From Streptomyces sp. BK208 (GTDB lineage Bacteria; Actinomycetota; Actinomycetes; Streptomycetales; Streptomycetaceae), in contig NZ_SOAV01000006.1 in assembly GCF_004364245.1 (NCBI RefSeq), forward strand, positions 288,224 to 352,223: a stretch of DNA of 64,000 nucleotides, given 5' to 3'. The position numbers and the translations under genes are program-made. The notes beneath the pieces were generated by a model. It worked only from the letters and a program-made list of their open reading frames with translations. It ran no database searches and was not told the origin of the DNA. Of the stretch, positions 18,219 through 25,784 are shown piece by piece; the stretch's first letter is position 1, and every line of letters begins with the position of its first letter.

Positions 18219-18424
18219 GCGGGGGCGGTGCCGGGCGGTGCCGGGCGCGGCCGAGGGCGGTGTCGGGCGCGGCCCGGGGCGGGGCCGGTGCCGAGGGCGG
18301 GACGGGGCCGGTGCCCGGGGAGCACGGTGACGGCCCGGGAGCGTTCCAGGACCGATCAGCGAACGGTGCGGCCGGCCCCGGGCGGCCGGTGATCACCGTA
18401 CGGAGAGACCCGCCCCCGGCCCGT
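18219..18424. other. 206-bp GC-rich low-complexity spacer
   Basis: Between the convergent stops of glmS and nnr lie repeated GGGCGGTGCCGGGC-like units (about 18224-18320), with no gene visible. Three to four degenerate copies of GGTGCCGGGCG/GGGCGGGGCCGGTGCC are seen. It may be a decayed terminator array. Confidence 0.5.
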
Positions 18425-19870
18425 TCAGACCCCCCGCACGTCGCGCCAGGCCCGCGGGACCGCTTCGGCGACGTCGTGTGCCCCCGCCGGGGCGCCCCGC
18501 GTCGCGAAGCGGCCCGCCAGGCCGTGCAGGTACGCGCCCACGCTCCCGGCGTCCCGCGCCGACAGCCCGGCCGCCAGCAGCGACCCCGCCAGGCCGGACA
18601 GCACATCCCCGCTTCCGGCCGTGGCGAGCCACGACGTCCCCGTCGCGTTGACCCGGACGGGGCCGCCCCGCGCACCGGCCACCAGCGTCGTCGAGCCCTT
18701 CAGGAGCACCGTCGCCCCGTACCGCGCCGCCAGTTCGCGCACCGAGGCCAGCCGTGCGCCCTCGACCTCCTCGCGGCCCACCCCGAGCAGCGCCGCGGCC
18801 TCACCGGCGTGCGGGGTCATCAACGTCGGTGCCGAGCGGGCCCGTACCGCCTCCACGTCGGCCAGCCGCAGCCCGTCCGCGTCGATCAGCACCGGCACCT
18901 CGGCCGCCAGCACCTCCGCCACCGTCGCCGCGTCGTCACCGGCGCCCGGTCCGACCACCCACGCCTGGACCCGGCCCGCCCGCCGCGGCCCCCGGTCGGA
19001 CACGAGCGTCTCCGGGAACCGGGCGATCACCGCGTCCGCTGCCGGACCCACGTAGCGCACCGCCCCGGCCCCGCCCCGCAGCGCGCCCGCGACGGCCAGC
19101 ACGGCCGCGCCCGGGTAGCGGGCCGAACCGGCGGCGATGCCGACGACTCCGCGCCGGTACTTGTCGCTCTCGGCCGACGGGACCGGCAGCAGCCGCGCCA
19201 CGTCCGCGTGCTGCAACGCCTCCAGTTCGGCCGCCTCGGCGGGCAGCGGCAGGCCGATGTCCACCAGTCGCACCGACCCCGCGTACTCACGCCCCGGATC
19301 GATCAGCAGACCCGGCTTGTGCGCCCCGAACGTCACCGTCAGGTCGGCGCGGACCGCGTCCCCCGGCACCTGACCGGTGTCCGCGTCGACCCCGCTCGGC
19401 AGGTCCACGGCGACGACGGCGGCCCCCGACCGCGCCGCCGCACCGGCCAGCGGTACGGCCTCCTCGCGCAACCCGCCCTTGCCGCCGATCCCGACGATGC
19501 CGTCGAGGACGAGGTCGGCCCGCGCGATCGACTCCTCCACGGCGGCGCCGGCGACGCGCCCGCCCGCTCGCCGCAACGCCGCCAGCCCCCCGCCGTGCAC
19601 CCGCTCCGGAGCGAGCAGCACCGCCGTCACGCCCGCGCCCCGCCGGGCCAGCCGCGCACCCGCGTACAGGGCGTCGCCCCCGTTGTCGCCGCTGCCCGCC
19701 AGCACCACCACCCGGCTGCCGTAGACCCGCCCGGCCACCCGCCCCAGCACCTCGGCGCAGGCGGCGGCCAGCCCGGCCGCCGCCCGCTGCATCAACGCCC
19801 CCTCCGGGAGCCGTGCCATCAGCTCCCGCTCGGCGCTCCTGACCGTTTCCACGCTGTACGCAGTCCGCAT
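18425..19870 (-). CDS. nnr: Bifunctional NAD(P)H-hydrate repair enzyme (epimerase + dehydratase)
   Basis: Repairs hydrated NAD(P)H: the N-terminal YjeF domain epimerises R/S-NAD(P)HX, and the C-terminal ribokinase-like domain dehydrates S-NAD(P)HX with ADP. The 481-residue protein starts MRTAYSVETVRSAERELMAR. The epimerase domain (1-~215) has LAGSGDNGGDALYAGARL. The dehydratase domain (~225-475) has LMTPHAGEAAALLG and GSGDVLSGLAGSLLAAG. The start is placed here because the 56 codons further upstream fall in a repeat region and show no homology. GGGGAAGA lies upstream. Confidence 0.92.
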   Translation of the reverse strand: MRTAYSVETVRSAERELMARLPEGALMQRAAAGLAAACAEVLGRVAGRVYGSRVVVLAGSGDNGGDALYAGARLARRGAGVTAVLLAPERVHGGGLAALRRAGGRVAGAAVEESIARADLVLDGIVGIGGKGGLREEAVPLAGAAARSGAAVVAVDLPSGVDADTGQVPGDAVRADLTVTFGAHKPGLLIDPGREYAGSVRLVDIGLPLPAEAAELEALQHADVARLLPVPSAESDKYRRGVVGIAAGSARYPGAAVLAVAGALRGGAGAVRYVGPAADAVIARFPETLVSDRGPRRAGRVQAWVVGPGAGDDAATVAEVLAAEVPVLIDADGLRLADVEAVRARSAPTLMTPHAGEAAALLGVGREEVEGARLASVRELAARYGATVLLKGSTTLVAGARGGPVRVNATGTSWLATAGSGDVLSGLAGSLLAAGLSARDAGSVGAYLHGLAGRFATRGAPAGAHDVAEAVPRAWRDVRGV

Positions 19871-19886
19871 GCCGTCGAGTCTTCCC

Positions 19887-19982
19887 CGTGGACCGGGAAC
19901 ACGCACGGTCCGGGACCCCCGTACGGTCCGGGACACGCACGGTGCGGGGAGAGCACGGTTCAGGACTCGTACGGTCCGTGAC
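19887..19982. repeat. Five to six degenerate direct repeats upstream of nnr
   Basis: A 13-bp motif (C/T)ACGGTCCGGGAC recurs at 19904, 19922, 19938, 19954 and 19970, with a weaker copy at 19888, at 16-18-bp intervals. The array lies in the 302-bp gap between nnr (minus) and the XRE-cupin gene (plus). It may be a regulatory array or a slippage-expanded repeat. Nothing else gene-like is seen in 19983-20158. Confidence 0.65.
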
Positions 19983-20158
19983 CCGTTCACGCCGGGAGCA
20001 CCCGCTGCGGAGGGGGGCACCTGCGTACGGGGCATCACCGGGTCCCGAGACGTGCGCCGGCGTACGGGTCGCGCCCGCCCCGGCGCGCGGGGCCTGGGGC
20101 GTGCACGCCGGGGCGCGTGCGGTCGTCCCGGCCCGGCGTCCCGTGGTGCGCGGGATGG

Positions 20159-20172
20159 GGGACAGTTGTCCC
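20159..20172. promoter_or_regulatory. Inverted repeat abutting the XRE-cupin start codon
   Basis: GGGACAGTTGTCCC (GGGACA, 2 nt, TGTCCC) ends one base before the ATG at 20173. It is a plausible autoregulatory operator for the encoded HTH protein; its left arm also supplies the only purine-rich stretch before the start. Confidence 0.5.
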
Positions 20173-20781
20173 ATGAGCGGCGGTGACGACGAGACGGCGC
20201 AGGTGATGGGTTCGCTCGGGTCCCGCCTGCGCGCCATCCGGCAGGCCCGCGGGCTCACCCTGGCCCGGCTCGCCGCCCACACCGGGATCTCCGTGAGCAC
20301 CCTGTCCCGGCTGGAGTCGGGGCAGCGCGAGCCGGGGCTGCGGCACCTGCTGCCGCTGGCCCGGGCACACCGGCTGCCCCTGGACGAACTCGTCGGCTCG
20401 CGCACCGGCGACCCCCGCGTGCACCCCCGCCCCTTCACCCGGCACGGACAGACCTGGGTCCCGCTCACCCGGAACCCGAACGACGGCCTGCACGCCTACA
20501 AGCAGATCCTCCCCGCCCCGGCCACCCCCAGGACCGAGTGGACCCCCCGCCCCGAACAGGGCTCGCACGAGGGGCACGAATGGCTCTACGTGCTCTCCGG
20601 CCGGCTGCTCCTCGCCCTGGGGGAGCACGACCTGGTCCTGGCGGCCGGGGAGACCGCCGAGTTCGACACCCGCGTCCCGCACGGCATCGCCAACGCCGGG
20701 GACCAGCCCGTCGAGTGGCTCGCCCTGTACGGAGCACAGGGCGAACGCATGCACATCCGGGTCCGGCCGACCGGCGACTGA
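20173..20781 (+). CDS. XRE-family transcriptional regulator with C-terminal cupin domain
   Basis: A 202-residue small-molecule-sensing regulator. Residues about 12-70 form a helix-turn-helix: GSRLRAIRQARGLTLARLAA and GISVSTLSRLESGQREPGLRH. Residues about 115-195 form a cupin barrel (GSHEGHEWLYVLSGRLLLAL, HDLVLAAGETAEFDTRVPHG). The cupin presumably binds a metabolite or metal. The target is unknown; members often autoregulate or control a neighbouring gene, and the palindrome at its start supports autoregulation. An alternative ATG lies 6 codons upstream (20155). Confidence 0.85.
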   Translation: MSGGDDETAQVMGSLGSRLRAIRQARGLTLARLAAHTGISVSTLSRLESGQREPGLRHLLPLARAHRLPLDELVGSRTGDPRVHPRPFTRHGQTWVPLTRNPNDGLHAYKQILPAPATPRTEWTPRPEQGSHEGHEWLYVLSGRLLLALGEHDLVLAAGETAEFDTRVPHGIANAGDQPVEWLALYGAQGERMHIRVRPTGD

Positions 20782-20825
20782 CCACCCGGCCGGGGCACCG
20801 ACCCCTGGCAACCGACGACAACGCC

Positions 20826-20866
20826 GCTGGGGGCACCTCCCACGCCCTTCAGGCAGTGGGGGAGCA
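20826..20866. repeat. Dispersed Streptomyces GGGGGCACCTCCC hairpin repeat
   Basis: GGGGGCACCTCCCAC...GTGGGGGAGCAC is a version of an imperfect hairpin repeat that I know from intergenic regions across Streptomyces. Here it lies between the convergent XRE-cupin and acpS genes and could serve as their terminator. Confidence 0.6.
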
Positions 20867-20909
20867 CATGCCGGACCCCGCGACCGCGGCACGATCCGAA
20901 CGACACCCC

Positions 20910-21281
20910 CTAGCCCTCCGCGATCACCACCGCCGACGCGATGCCCGCGTCGTGGCTCAGCGACACGTGCCACGACGCCACGCCCAGCTCCGCCGCCCGC
21001 GCCGCCACCGTCCCCGTGACCCGCAGCCGCGGCTGCCCGCTGTCCTCGACGTACACCTCGGCGTCCGTCCAGAGCAGTCCCGCCGGCGCGCCCAGCGCCT
21101 TGGCCAGCGCCTCCTTCGCCGCGAAGCGGGCGGCGAGCGAGGCGACACCCCGGCGCCCACCGCTCGGCAGCAGCAACTCGCTCTCCAGGAAGAGCCGGCC
21201 CGCCAGGGCCGGCGTGCGCTCCAGCGACGCCCCGAACCGCTCGACCTCGGCCACGTCGATCCCGACCCCGATGATGCTCAT
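20910..21281 (-). CDS. acpS: Holo-[acyl-carrier-protein] synthase
   Basis: Transfers 4'-phosphopantetheine from CoA to the conserved Ser of ACP. The 123-residue protein starts MSIIGVGIDVAEVERF, with the Mg-binding Asp in GIDV, and carries the AcpS signature ARFAAKEALAKALG (about residues 52-65) and HVSLSHD near the end. Length is standard. The start is set by family alignment and by TAGGGT 7 nt upstream (minus strand 21289-21294), suggesting a leaderless mRNA. It is divergent from alr with a 79-bp gap. Confidence 0.93.
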   Translation of the reverse strand: MSIIGVGIDVAEVERFGASLERTPALAGRLFLESELLLPSGGRRGVASLAARFAAKEALAKALGAPAGLLWTDAEVYVEDSGQPRLRVTGTVAARAAELGVASWHVSLSHDAGIASAVVIAEG

Positions 21282-21360
21282 GCGGAGAACCCTAGGGCCT
21301 GGCCACCGCCGGGCGCCGTGCGGCGGGAGCCACGGGGCGCTCTGAGAGACTGGGGGCACG

Positions 21361-22536
21361 ATGAGCGAGACAACTGCTCGGCGGGACGCGGACGCGGCAC
21401 TGCGCGCCCGGGCCGAGATCGACCTGGCCGCCCTGCGGGCCAACGTCCGCGCGCTGCGCGAACGGGCCCCCGGGGCGGCTCTCATGGCCGTCGTCAAGGC
21501 GGACGGTTACGGCCACGGCGCGCTCCGCTGCGCCCGCGCCGCCGTCGAAGCGGGCGCGAGCTGGGTCGGCACCGCCACCCCGCAGGAAGCCCTCGCCCTG
21601 CGGTCGGCGGAGGCCGGACTGCCGGACGACCTGCGGATCATGTGCTGGCTGTGGACGCCCGGCGGGCCCTGGCGGGAGGCCGTCGAGGCCCGTCTCGACG
21701 TGTCCGTCAGCGCCCTGTGGGCCCTGGAGGAGGTCACCGCGGCGGCGCGGGCGGCCGGGATCCCCGCGCGCGTGCAGCTCAAGGCCGACACCGGGCTCGG
21801 GCGGGGCGGCTGCCAGCCCGGCGCGGACTGGGAGGAACTGGTCGGGGCCGCGCTGCGGGCCGAGGCGGAAGGGGCGCTGCGGGTCACCGGGCTCTGGTCC
21901 CACTTCGCCTGCGCCGACGAGCCCGGCCACCCCTCCATCGCCGCCCAGCTCACCCGGTTCCGGGAGATGACGGCCTACGCCGAGCGCCGGGGCCTGCGCC
22001 CCGAGGTACGGCACATCGCCAACTCCCCGGCCACCCTCACCCTCCCCGAGACCCACTTCGACCTCGTACGCCCCGGTATCGCGATGTACGGCGTCTCGCC
22101 GAGCCCCGAGATCGGCGTCCCCGCCGACTTCGGACTGCGCCCCGTGATGACGCTGGCCGCCTCCCTGGCCCTGGTCAAGCAGGTCCCCGGCGGGCACGGC
22201 GTCAGCTACGGGCACCACTACACGACCCCCGGCGAGACCACCCTCGGCCTCGTCCCGCTCGGCTACGCCGACGGCGTCCCGCGCCACGCCTCCTCCACCG
22301 GACCCGTCCTGGTCGGCGGCAAGTGGCGCACGGTCGCGGGCCGGATCGCGATGGACCAGTTCGTCGTCGACCTGAACGGGGACCGGCCCGAACCGGGCGC
22401 GGAGGCGGTGCTGTTCGGCCCCGGCGACCGCGGTGAGCCCACGGCCGAGGACTGGGCCCAGGCCGCCGGCACCATCGGATACGAGATCGTCACCCGGATC
22501 GGAAGCCGCGTCCCGCGCGTCTACCTCGACGAGTGA
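21361..22536 (+). CDS. alr: Alanine racemase
   Basis: PLP enzyme interconverting L- and D-alanine for peptidoglycan. The 391-residue protein carries the PLP-Lys motif AVVKADGYGHGA (Lys about residue 45). It also has the catalytic Tyr region GHGVSYGHHYTTPGETTLGLVPLGYADG and a substrate loop GRIAMDQFVVDL. An N-terminal TIM barrel is followed by a C-terminal beta domain, full length. GGGGG lies 5 nt before the ATG. The neighbours tsaE, tsaB, rimI and tsaD occur in the same order next to alr in M. tuberculosis. Confidence 0.96.
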   Translation: MSETTARRDADAALRARAEIDLAALRANVRALRERAPGAALMAVVKADGYGHGALRCARAAVEAGASWVGTATPQEALALRSAEAGLPDDLRIMCWLWTPGGPWREAVEARLDVSVSALWALEEVTAAARAAGIPARVQLKADTGLGRGGCQPGADWEELVGAALRAEAEGALRVTGLWSHFACADEPGHPSIAAQLTRFREMTAYAERRGLRPEVRHIANSPATLTLPETHFDLVRPGIAMYGVSPSPEIGVPADFGLRPVMTLAASLALVKQVPGGHGVSYGHHYTTPGETTLGLVPLGYADGVPRHASSTGPVLVGGKWRTVAGRIAMDQFVVDLNGDRPEPGAEAVLFGPGDRGEPTAEDWAQAAGTIGYEIVTRIGSRVPRVYLDE

Positions 22537-22630
22537 CAGCAGGTCCCTCCGGACCCGCGTCCGGGTGAGACAGCGATCGGCAGCGGGTATCCGCATCCGC
22601 ACAGCGGCCCGGCGAAGAGGAGCGGTGTAC

Positions 22631-23899
22631 GTGAGCGAGAGCAACGGGGAGGCCGTCGCGGCCGTCGTCTCCGCCACGGAGGCCGCGGCCGAGGCCGCCG
22701 CAGAGGTCGCCGTCGGCGGCTGGCGCCGGACGACCGGCATAGCCGGGCTCGCGATAGGCGTGGTCGCGGCGGGCGCCGCGGCCGGCGTGGCGATAGAGCG
22801 GCTCACCGTCGGCCGCGGCATGCGCCAGAAGGCCCGGCTCGCCCTCGACTCCGCGGGCCCGTACGGCGGCCTGCGCGGCACCCCCGGCAGGGCGTACGCC
22901 GAGGACGGCACCGAGCTGTACTACGAGGTCGACGACCTCGACCCGGACGCCGAGTCCGACCGAGCCCGGCGCCGCAGGCGGCTGTTCGGACGCAAGGCGC
23001 CCGCGCCCGTCACCGTCGTCTTCAGTCACGGCTACTGCCTCAACCAGGACTCCTGGCACTTCCAGCGGGCGGCCCTCAGGGGCGTCGTCCGCACCGTCTA
23101 CTGGGACCAGCGCAGCCACGGCAGGTCCGGGCGGGGCGTGGCCCAGACACGGGACGACCTGCCGGTCACCATCGAGGAGCTGGGCCGCGACCTCAAGGCC
23201 GTCGTCGACGCGGCCGCACCCGAGGGCCCGATCGTGCTGGTCGGCCACTCCATGGGGGGCATGACCGTGATGGCCCTGGCCGACGCCTTCCCCGACCTGG
23301 TCCGCGAGCGCGTCGTCGGCGTCGCCCTCGTCGGTACGTCGTCCGGGCGGCTCGGCGAGGTCAACTTCGGGCTGCCGGTGGCCGGCGTCAACGCGGTGCG
23401 GCGGGTGCTTCCGGGTGTGCTCAGGGCGCTGGGGCAGCGGGCCGAGCTGGTGGAGCGGGGACGGCGGGCGACGGCCGACCTGTTCGCCGGGATCATCAAG
23501 CGGTACTCGTTCGCGTCCCGGGACGTCGACCCGGCCGTGGCCCGGTTCGCCGAGCGGATGATCGAGTCGACGCCCATCGACGTCGTCGCCGAGTACTACC
23601 CCGCCTTCAACGACCACGACAAGACCGAGGCCCTCGCCCACTTCGCCGGCCTTCCGGTCCTCGTGCTGGCCGGGGTGCGGGACCTGGTGACGCCCAGCGA
23701 GCACAGTGAGGCCATCGCCGACCTGCTGCCGGACGCGGAGCTGGTGCTGGTCCCCGACGCGGGGCACCTCGTGATGCTGGAGCACCCGGAGCTGGTCACC
23801 GACCGCCTCGCCGATCTGCTCGCCCGCGCGGGCGCGCTGCCGGCAGCGGCTACCGTGGACGGCTATGGAAGCACCAGCAGCAGCGCAGGGCCCGGCTGA
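22631..23899 (+). CDS. Alpha/beta hydrolase with N-terminal membrane anchor
   Basis: A 422-residue protein with one hydrophobic segment near the N-terminus (about 37-57, GIAGLAIGVVAAGAAAGVAI) and an alpha/beta hydrolase domain (about 125-410). The nucleophile elbow is VGHSMGG (Ser about residue 219). The oxyanion region is FSHGYCLNQDSWHFQ, the acid lies in VLAGVRDLVTPSEHSEA, and the catalytic His is in DAGHLVMLEHPE. The substrate is unknown. The GTG at 22631 is chosen because GAGGAG lies 8 nt upstream. Its 3' end overlaps tsaE by 35 bp in another frame, suggesting coupled expression. Confidence 0.88.
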   Translation: MSESNGEAVAAVVSATEAAAEAAAEVAVGGWRRTTGIAGLAIGVVAAGAAAGVAIERLTVGRGMRQKARLALDSAGPYGGLRGTPGRAYAEDGTELYYEVDDLDPDAESDRARRRRRLFGRKAPAPVTVVFSHGYCLNQDSWHFQRAALRGVVRTVYWDQRSHGRSGRGVAQTRDDLPVTIEELGRDLKAVVDAAAPEGPIVLVGHSMGGMTVMALADAFPDLVRERVVGVALVGTSSGRLGEVNFGLPVAGVNAVRRVLPGVLRALGQRAELVERGRRATADLFAGIIKRYSFASRDVDPAVARFAERMIESTPIDVVAEYYPAFNDHDKTEALAHFAGLPVLVLAGVRDLVTPSEHSEAIADLLPDAELVLVPDAGHLVMLEHPELVTDRLADLLARAGALPAAATVDGYGSTSSSAGPG

Positions 23900-24419
23900 G
23901 CCCTCCGGCCCCTCCGGTCCCTCCGCCGGACCGTCCTCCGACGTCGAGATCACCGTCACCTCCCCCGAGCAGATGCGCGAGCTGGGCCGCAGACTCGCCA
24001 AGCTGCTGCGCGCCGGTGACCTGGTGATGCTCAGCGGGGAGCTGGGCGCGGGCAAGACGACGCTGACCCGGGGCCTCGGCGAGAGCCTCGGCGTGCGCGG
24101 TGCCGTCACCTCCCCGACCTTCGTGATCGCCCGCGTGCACCCCTCGCTCGGCGACGGCCCGCCGCTCGTCCACGTGGACGCCTACCGGCTGTCCGGCGGG
24201 CTGGACGAGATGGAGGACCTCGACCTCGACGTCTCGCTGTCCGACTCGGTGATCGTGGTCGAGTGGGGCGAGGGCAAGGTCGAGGAGCTGACCGAGGACC
24301 GGCTGCGGGTCCGCATCGACCGGGCGGTCGGCGACACCACCGACGAGGTACGGCACGTGACGGTGACGGGAGTCGGCGAGCGGTGGGCCCGGACCGACGT
24401 GACCGTCCTCACCGGCTGA
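23865..24419 (+). CDS. tsaE: tRNA t6A biosynthesis ATPase TsaE
   Basis: Required with TsaB and TsaD for threonylcarbamoyl-adenosine at position 37 of ANN-decoding tRNAs. The 184-residue protein has an N-terminal Ala/Ser/Pro-rich extension (about 25 residues), Walker A GELGAGKTTLTRGL (about residues 57-70), SPTFVIARVHP and the Walker-B-like VDAYRL. It overlaps the hydrolase gene by 35 bp. TACCGT lies 8 nt before the ATG, so an internal leaderless promoter is possible. tsaB and tsaD follow 1.4-2.5 kb downstream. Confidence 0.93.
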   Translation: MEAPAAAQGPAEPSGPSGPSAGPSSDVEITVTSPEQMRELGRRLAKLLRAGDLVMLSGELGAGKTTLTRGLGESLGVRGAVTSPTFVIARVHPSLGDGPPLVHVDAYRLSGGLDEMEDLDLDVSLSDSVIVVEWGEGKVEELTEDRLRVRIDRAVGDTTDEVRHVTVTGVGERWARTDVTVLTG

Positions 24420-24742
24420 GCCACCGCCGGCGGCGCATCGCCCGCGGCAGCGCACCCCTTCGCCGCGGCTCCGGCGTCCCCCCGGGCGGCGTTCCCCCGG
24501 GCGGCGGCGCCCGGCCTGCGGGTCCGGAAGGCGCTTCGGAGCCTCGACGCCGCCCCGCGGCGCCCCGTGCGCGGCTGGAACGCCACCCCGTTCGTGGCTC
24601 CGGCACGGCTCCGTGGCCGCCCTGCGGCCGCATCCGCGGCTCCGGCGCCCCGTACGCGGGAATTCCGGCCAGGGATCCGACAAGTCGTCGGCAAAAGATT
24701 GCGTTCGGGGACTTGCGCGTGGTCACATGGTACTCAGCTCGT
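24420..24742. other. GC-rich spacer between tsaE and the small-protein gene
   Basis: No convincing gene. It holds a perfect-minus-one 15-bp tandem duplication (24473-24502, GGCGT(C/T)CCCCCGGGC twice), several GCGGCTCCGGC-like copies, and near 24674-24690 a short CCGAC-N5-GTCGG hairpin. Composition becomes less GC-rich from about 24690, marking the promoter of the following gene. Confidence 0.45.
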
Positions 24743-24760
24743 AGTTAGGCATGCCTTACT
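24743..24760. promoter_or_regulatory. Iron-box-like palindrome
   Basis: AGTTAGGCATGCCTTACT is an 18-bp inverted repeat with one mismatched pair, 31-48 nt before the small-protein start. Its left half matches the GTTAGGC core of the DtxR/IdeR/DmdR iron box (TTAGGTTAGGCTAACCTAA), while the right half matches only partly. Iron-dependent repression of the downstream ORF is a reasonable inference. Confidence 0.5.
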
Positions 24761-24790
24761 GCGCCCGCCCCCGAGTTCCAGGAGGCGTCC

Positions 24791-24982
24791 ATGTCGTCCA
24801 TGTCCCAGGCCCAGCCGCAGGGCCGTCCGACGCCCCGGGCGTCCGCGCCGGCCGGGGTGTCGATGCGTGACCTGCTCGCCTCCTGCGCCGCCGCGACGGC
24901 GGTCTCGACGCCGCCGCGCGCGCCCGAGCCGCAGGCGTGCCGACCGGTCCACGACCGGCCCGGCCACCGCGAGGCCGCCTGA
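24791..24982 (+). CDS. Small protein of unknown function (63 aa)
   Basis: A 63-residue ORF with an excellent AGGAGG ribosome binding site 5 nt before the ATG and an operator-like palindrome further upstream. The product has a Gln/Ser N-terminus, a central segment VSMRDLLASCAAATAVSTPP and a His/Arg-rich tail. Two Cys are present; no signal peptide or membrane helix is clear. I do not recognise a family. The ribosome binding site and promoter context are the main evidence. It converges on the next gene across a 63-bp tandem repeat. Confidence 0.7.
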   Translation: MSSMSQAQPQGRPTPRASAPAGVSMRDLLASCAAATAVSTPPRAPEPQACRPVHDRPGHREAA

Positions 24983-25045
24983 CGCCCCGCGTGCCCCGCG
25001 CGGCGCCCCGCGTGCCCCGCGCGGCGCCCCGCGTGGCCCGCGCGC
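24983..25045. repeat. Three 21-bp tandem repeats between convergent genes
   Basis: The unit CGCCCCGCGTGCCCCGCGCGG occurs at 24983, 25004 and, with changes at two positions, 25025. It fills the space between the stop codons of the small-protein gene and the convergent LDT-like gene exactly, so copy-number change would not disturb either reading frame. Confidence 0.85.
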
Positions 25046-25047
25046 GG

Positions 25048-25602
25048 TCAGGGGACGACGACGACCTGCCGTCCGATCGTCGCGAACTCCCACATCGCGT
25101 CGCCGTCCGCGCGTGACTCGCGGATGCCGCCGGTGCGCCGGTCCGGGTCGGGCTTCGAGGTGGAGCCGTCGACCGCCGCGCTGAACCCGACGGCCACCCC
25201 CTCGGCCCCGGTGAACCGCACCACGTGCTCGATCGGGACGCCGTCGGACCCGGTGACCTGGTTGGAGCGGGACGTGACCGTGTAGACGCCCGGCGCCGGG
25301 TCGACCGTGCCGGGCGAGACCCCGAAGGTGCGCCGCACCCCGTTGCCGGGGCCGACCAGCCACACGCGGTCGTCGTCCACCGAGTACACCACCCGTTCAC
25401 CCGTACCGGACCCCGCGGGCAGTGCGTCGGGGTGGCGCCGGTCGCGCGGGGCCTTGGTGGCGCCCGGGGCGGGGCTGGTGGTCGCCCGGGTCCGGCCGAG
25501 GTCGCCCGGAACGCCGTCGGACGCCTGGTGGGCCAGGACGCCGATCGTCACGAGGGCCGCCGTGACGAGGCCGGTGACGATACCGGCGCTGCTGCTTGGC
25601 AC
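25048..25602 (-). CDS. Exported protein resembling a degenerate L,D-transpeptidase (YkuD) fold
   Basis: A 184-residue protein with an N-terminal hydrophobic segment (VTGLVTAALVTIGVLA) and then a Thr/Pro linker. The C-terminal ~115 residues follow the YkuD strand order (ERVVYSVDDDRVWLV, TPGVYTVTSR-like, GVPIEHVVRFTG, AVGFSAAVDG, TGGIRES...DAMWEF...GRQVVVV). The catalytic Ser-His-Gly-Cys box is TGGIR here (Gly159 in the Cys position) and the upstream His-Gly is missing, so it should be inactive as a transpeptidase. The GTG at 25602 is preferred over 25698: GAGGTGG lies just upstream and the export segment starts here. The fold assignment is by eye. Confidence 0.7.
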   Translation of the reverse strand: MPSSSAGIVTGLVTAALVTIGVLAHQASDGVPGDLGRTRATTSPAPGATKAPRDRRHPDALPAGSGTGERVVYSVDDDRVWLVGPGNGVRRTFGVSPGTVDPAPGVYTVTSRSNQVTGSDGVPIEHVVRFTGAEGVAVGFSAAVDGSTSKPDPDRRTGGIRESRADGDAMWEFATIGRQVVVVP

Positions 25603-25734
25603 TGGCGACCACCTCGTCCTCGTCCTCGCGCGTCCCGCGCGCCGTACCCCCGGGGCGACGGTAGCAGTACGTGACCGGATGGACGCGGTGCGCGACACGG
25701 GGTGGCCGGTCCCGGGCGGCCGGGCGCGCCTGGG

Positions 25735-25743
25735 TTGTCCACA
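25735..25743 (+). promoter_or_regulatory. Single DnaA-box match upstream of tsaB
   Basis: TTGTCCACA is identical to the preferred Streptomyces DnaA box. It is a single copy 42 nt before tsaB and just upstream of its -10. Chance occurrence is possible. Confidence 0.35.
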
Positions 25744-25772
25744 GGGCGTCCGACGGGAGGCCCGCGGCGCCG

Positions 25773-25778
25773 TAGGCT
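25773..25778 (+). promoter_or_regulatory. -10 of a likely leaderless tsaB promoter
   Basis: TAGGCT ends 6 nt before the GTG at 25785, with no Shine-Dalgarno sequence. The arrangement is the same as upstream of glmS. Confidence 0.55.
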
Positions 25779-25784
25779 GTTTGC

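Noticed and set aside
19900..19990. Repeats considered as a CRISPR array
   Set aside because: Repeat units are 13 bp with 3-5 bp spacers and degenerate; no cas genes are nearby.
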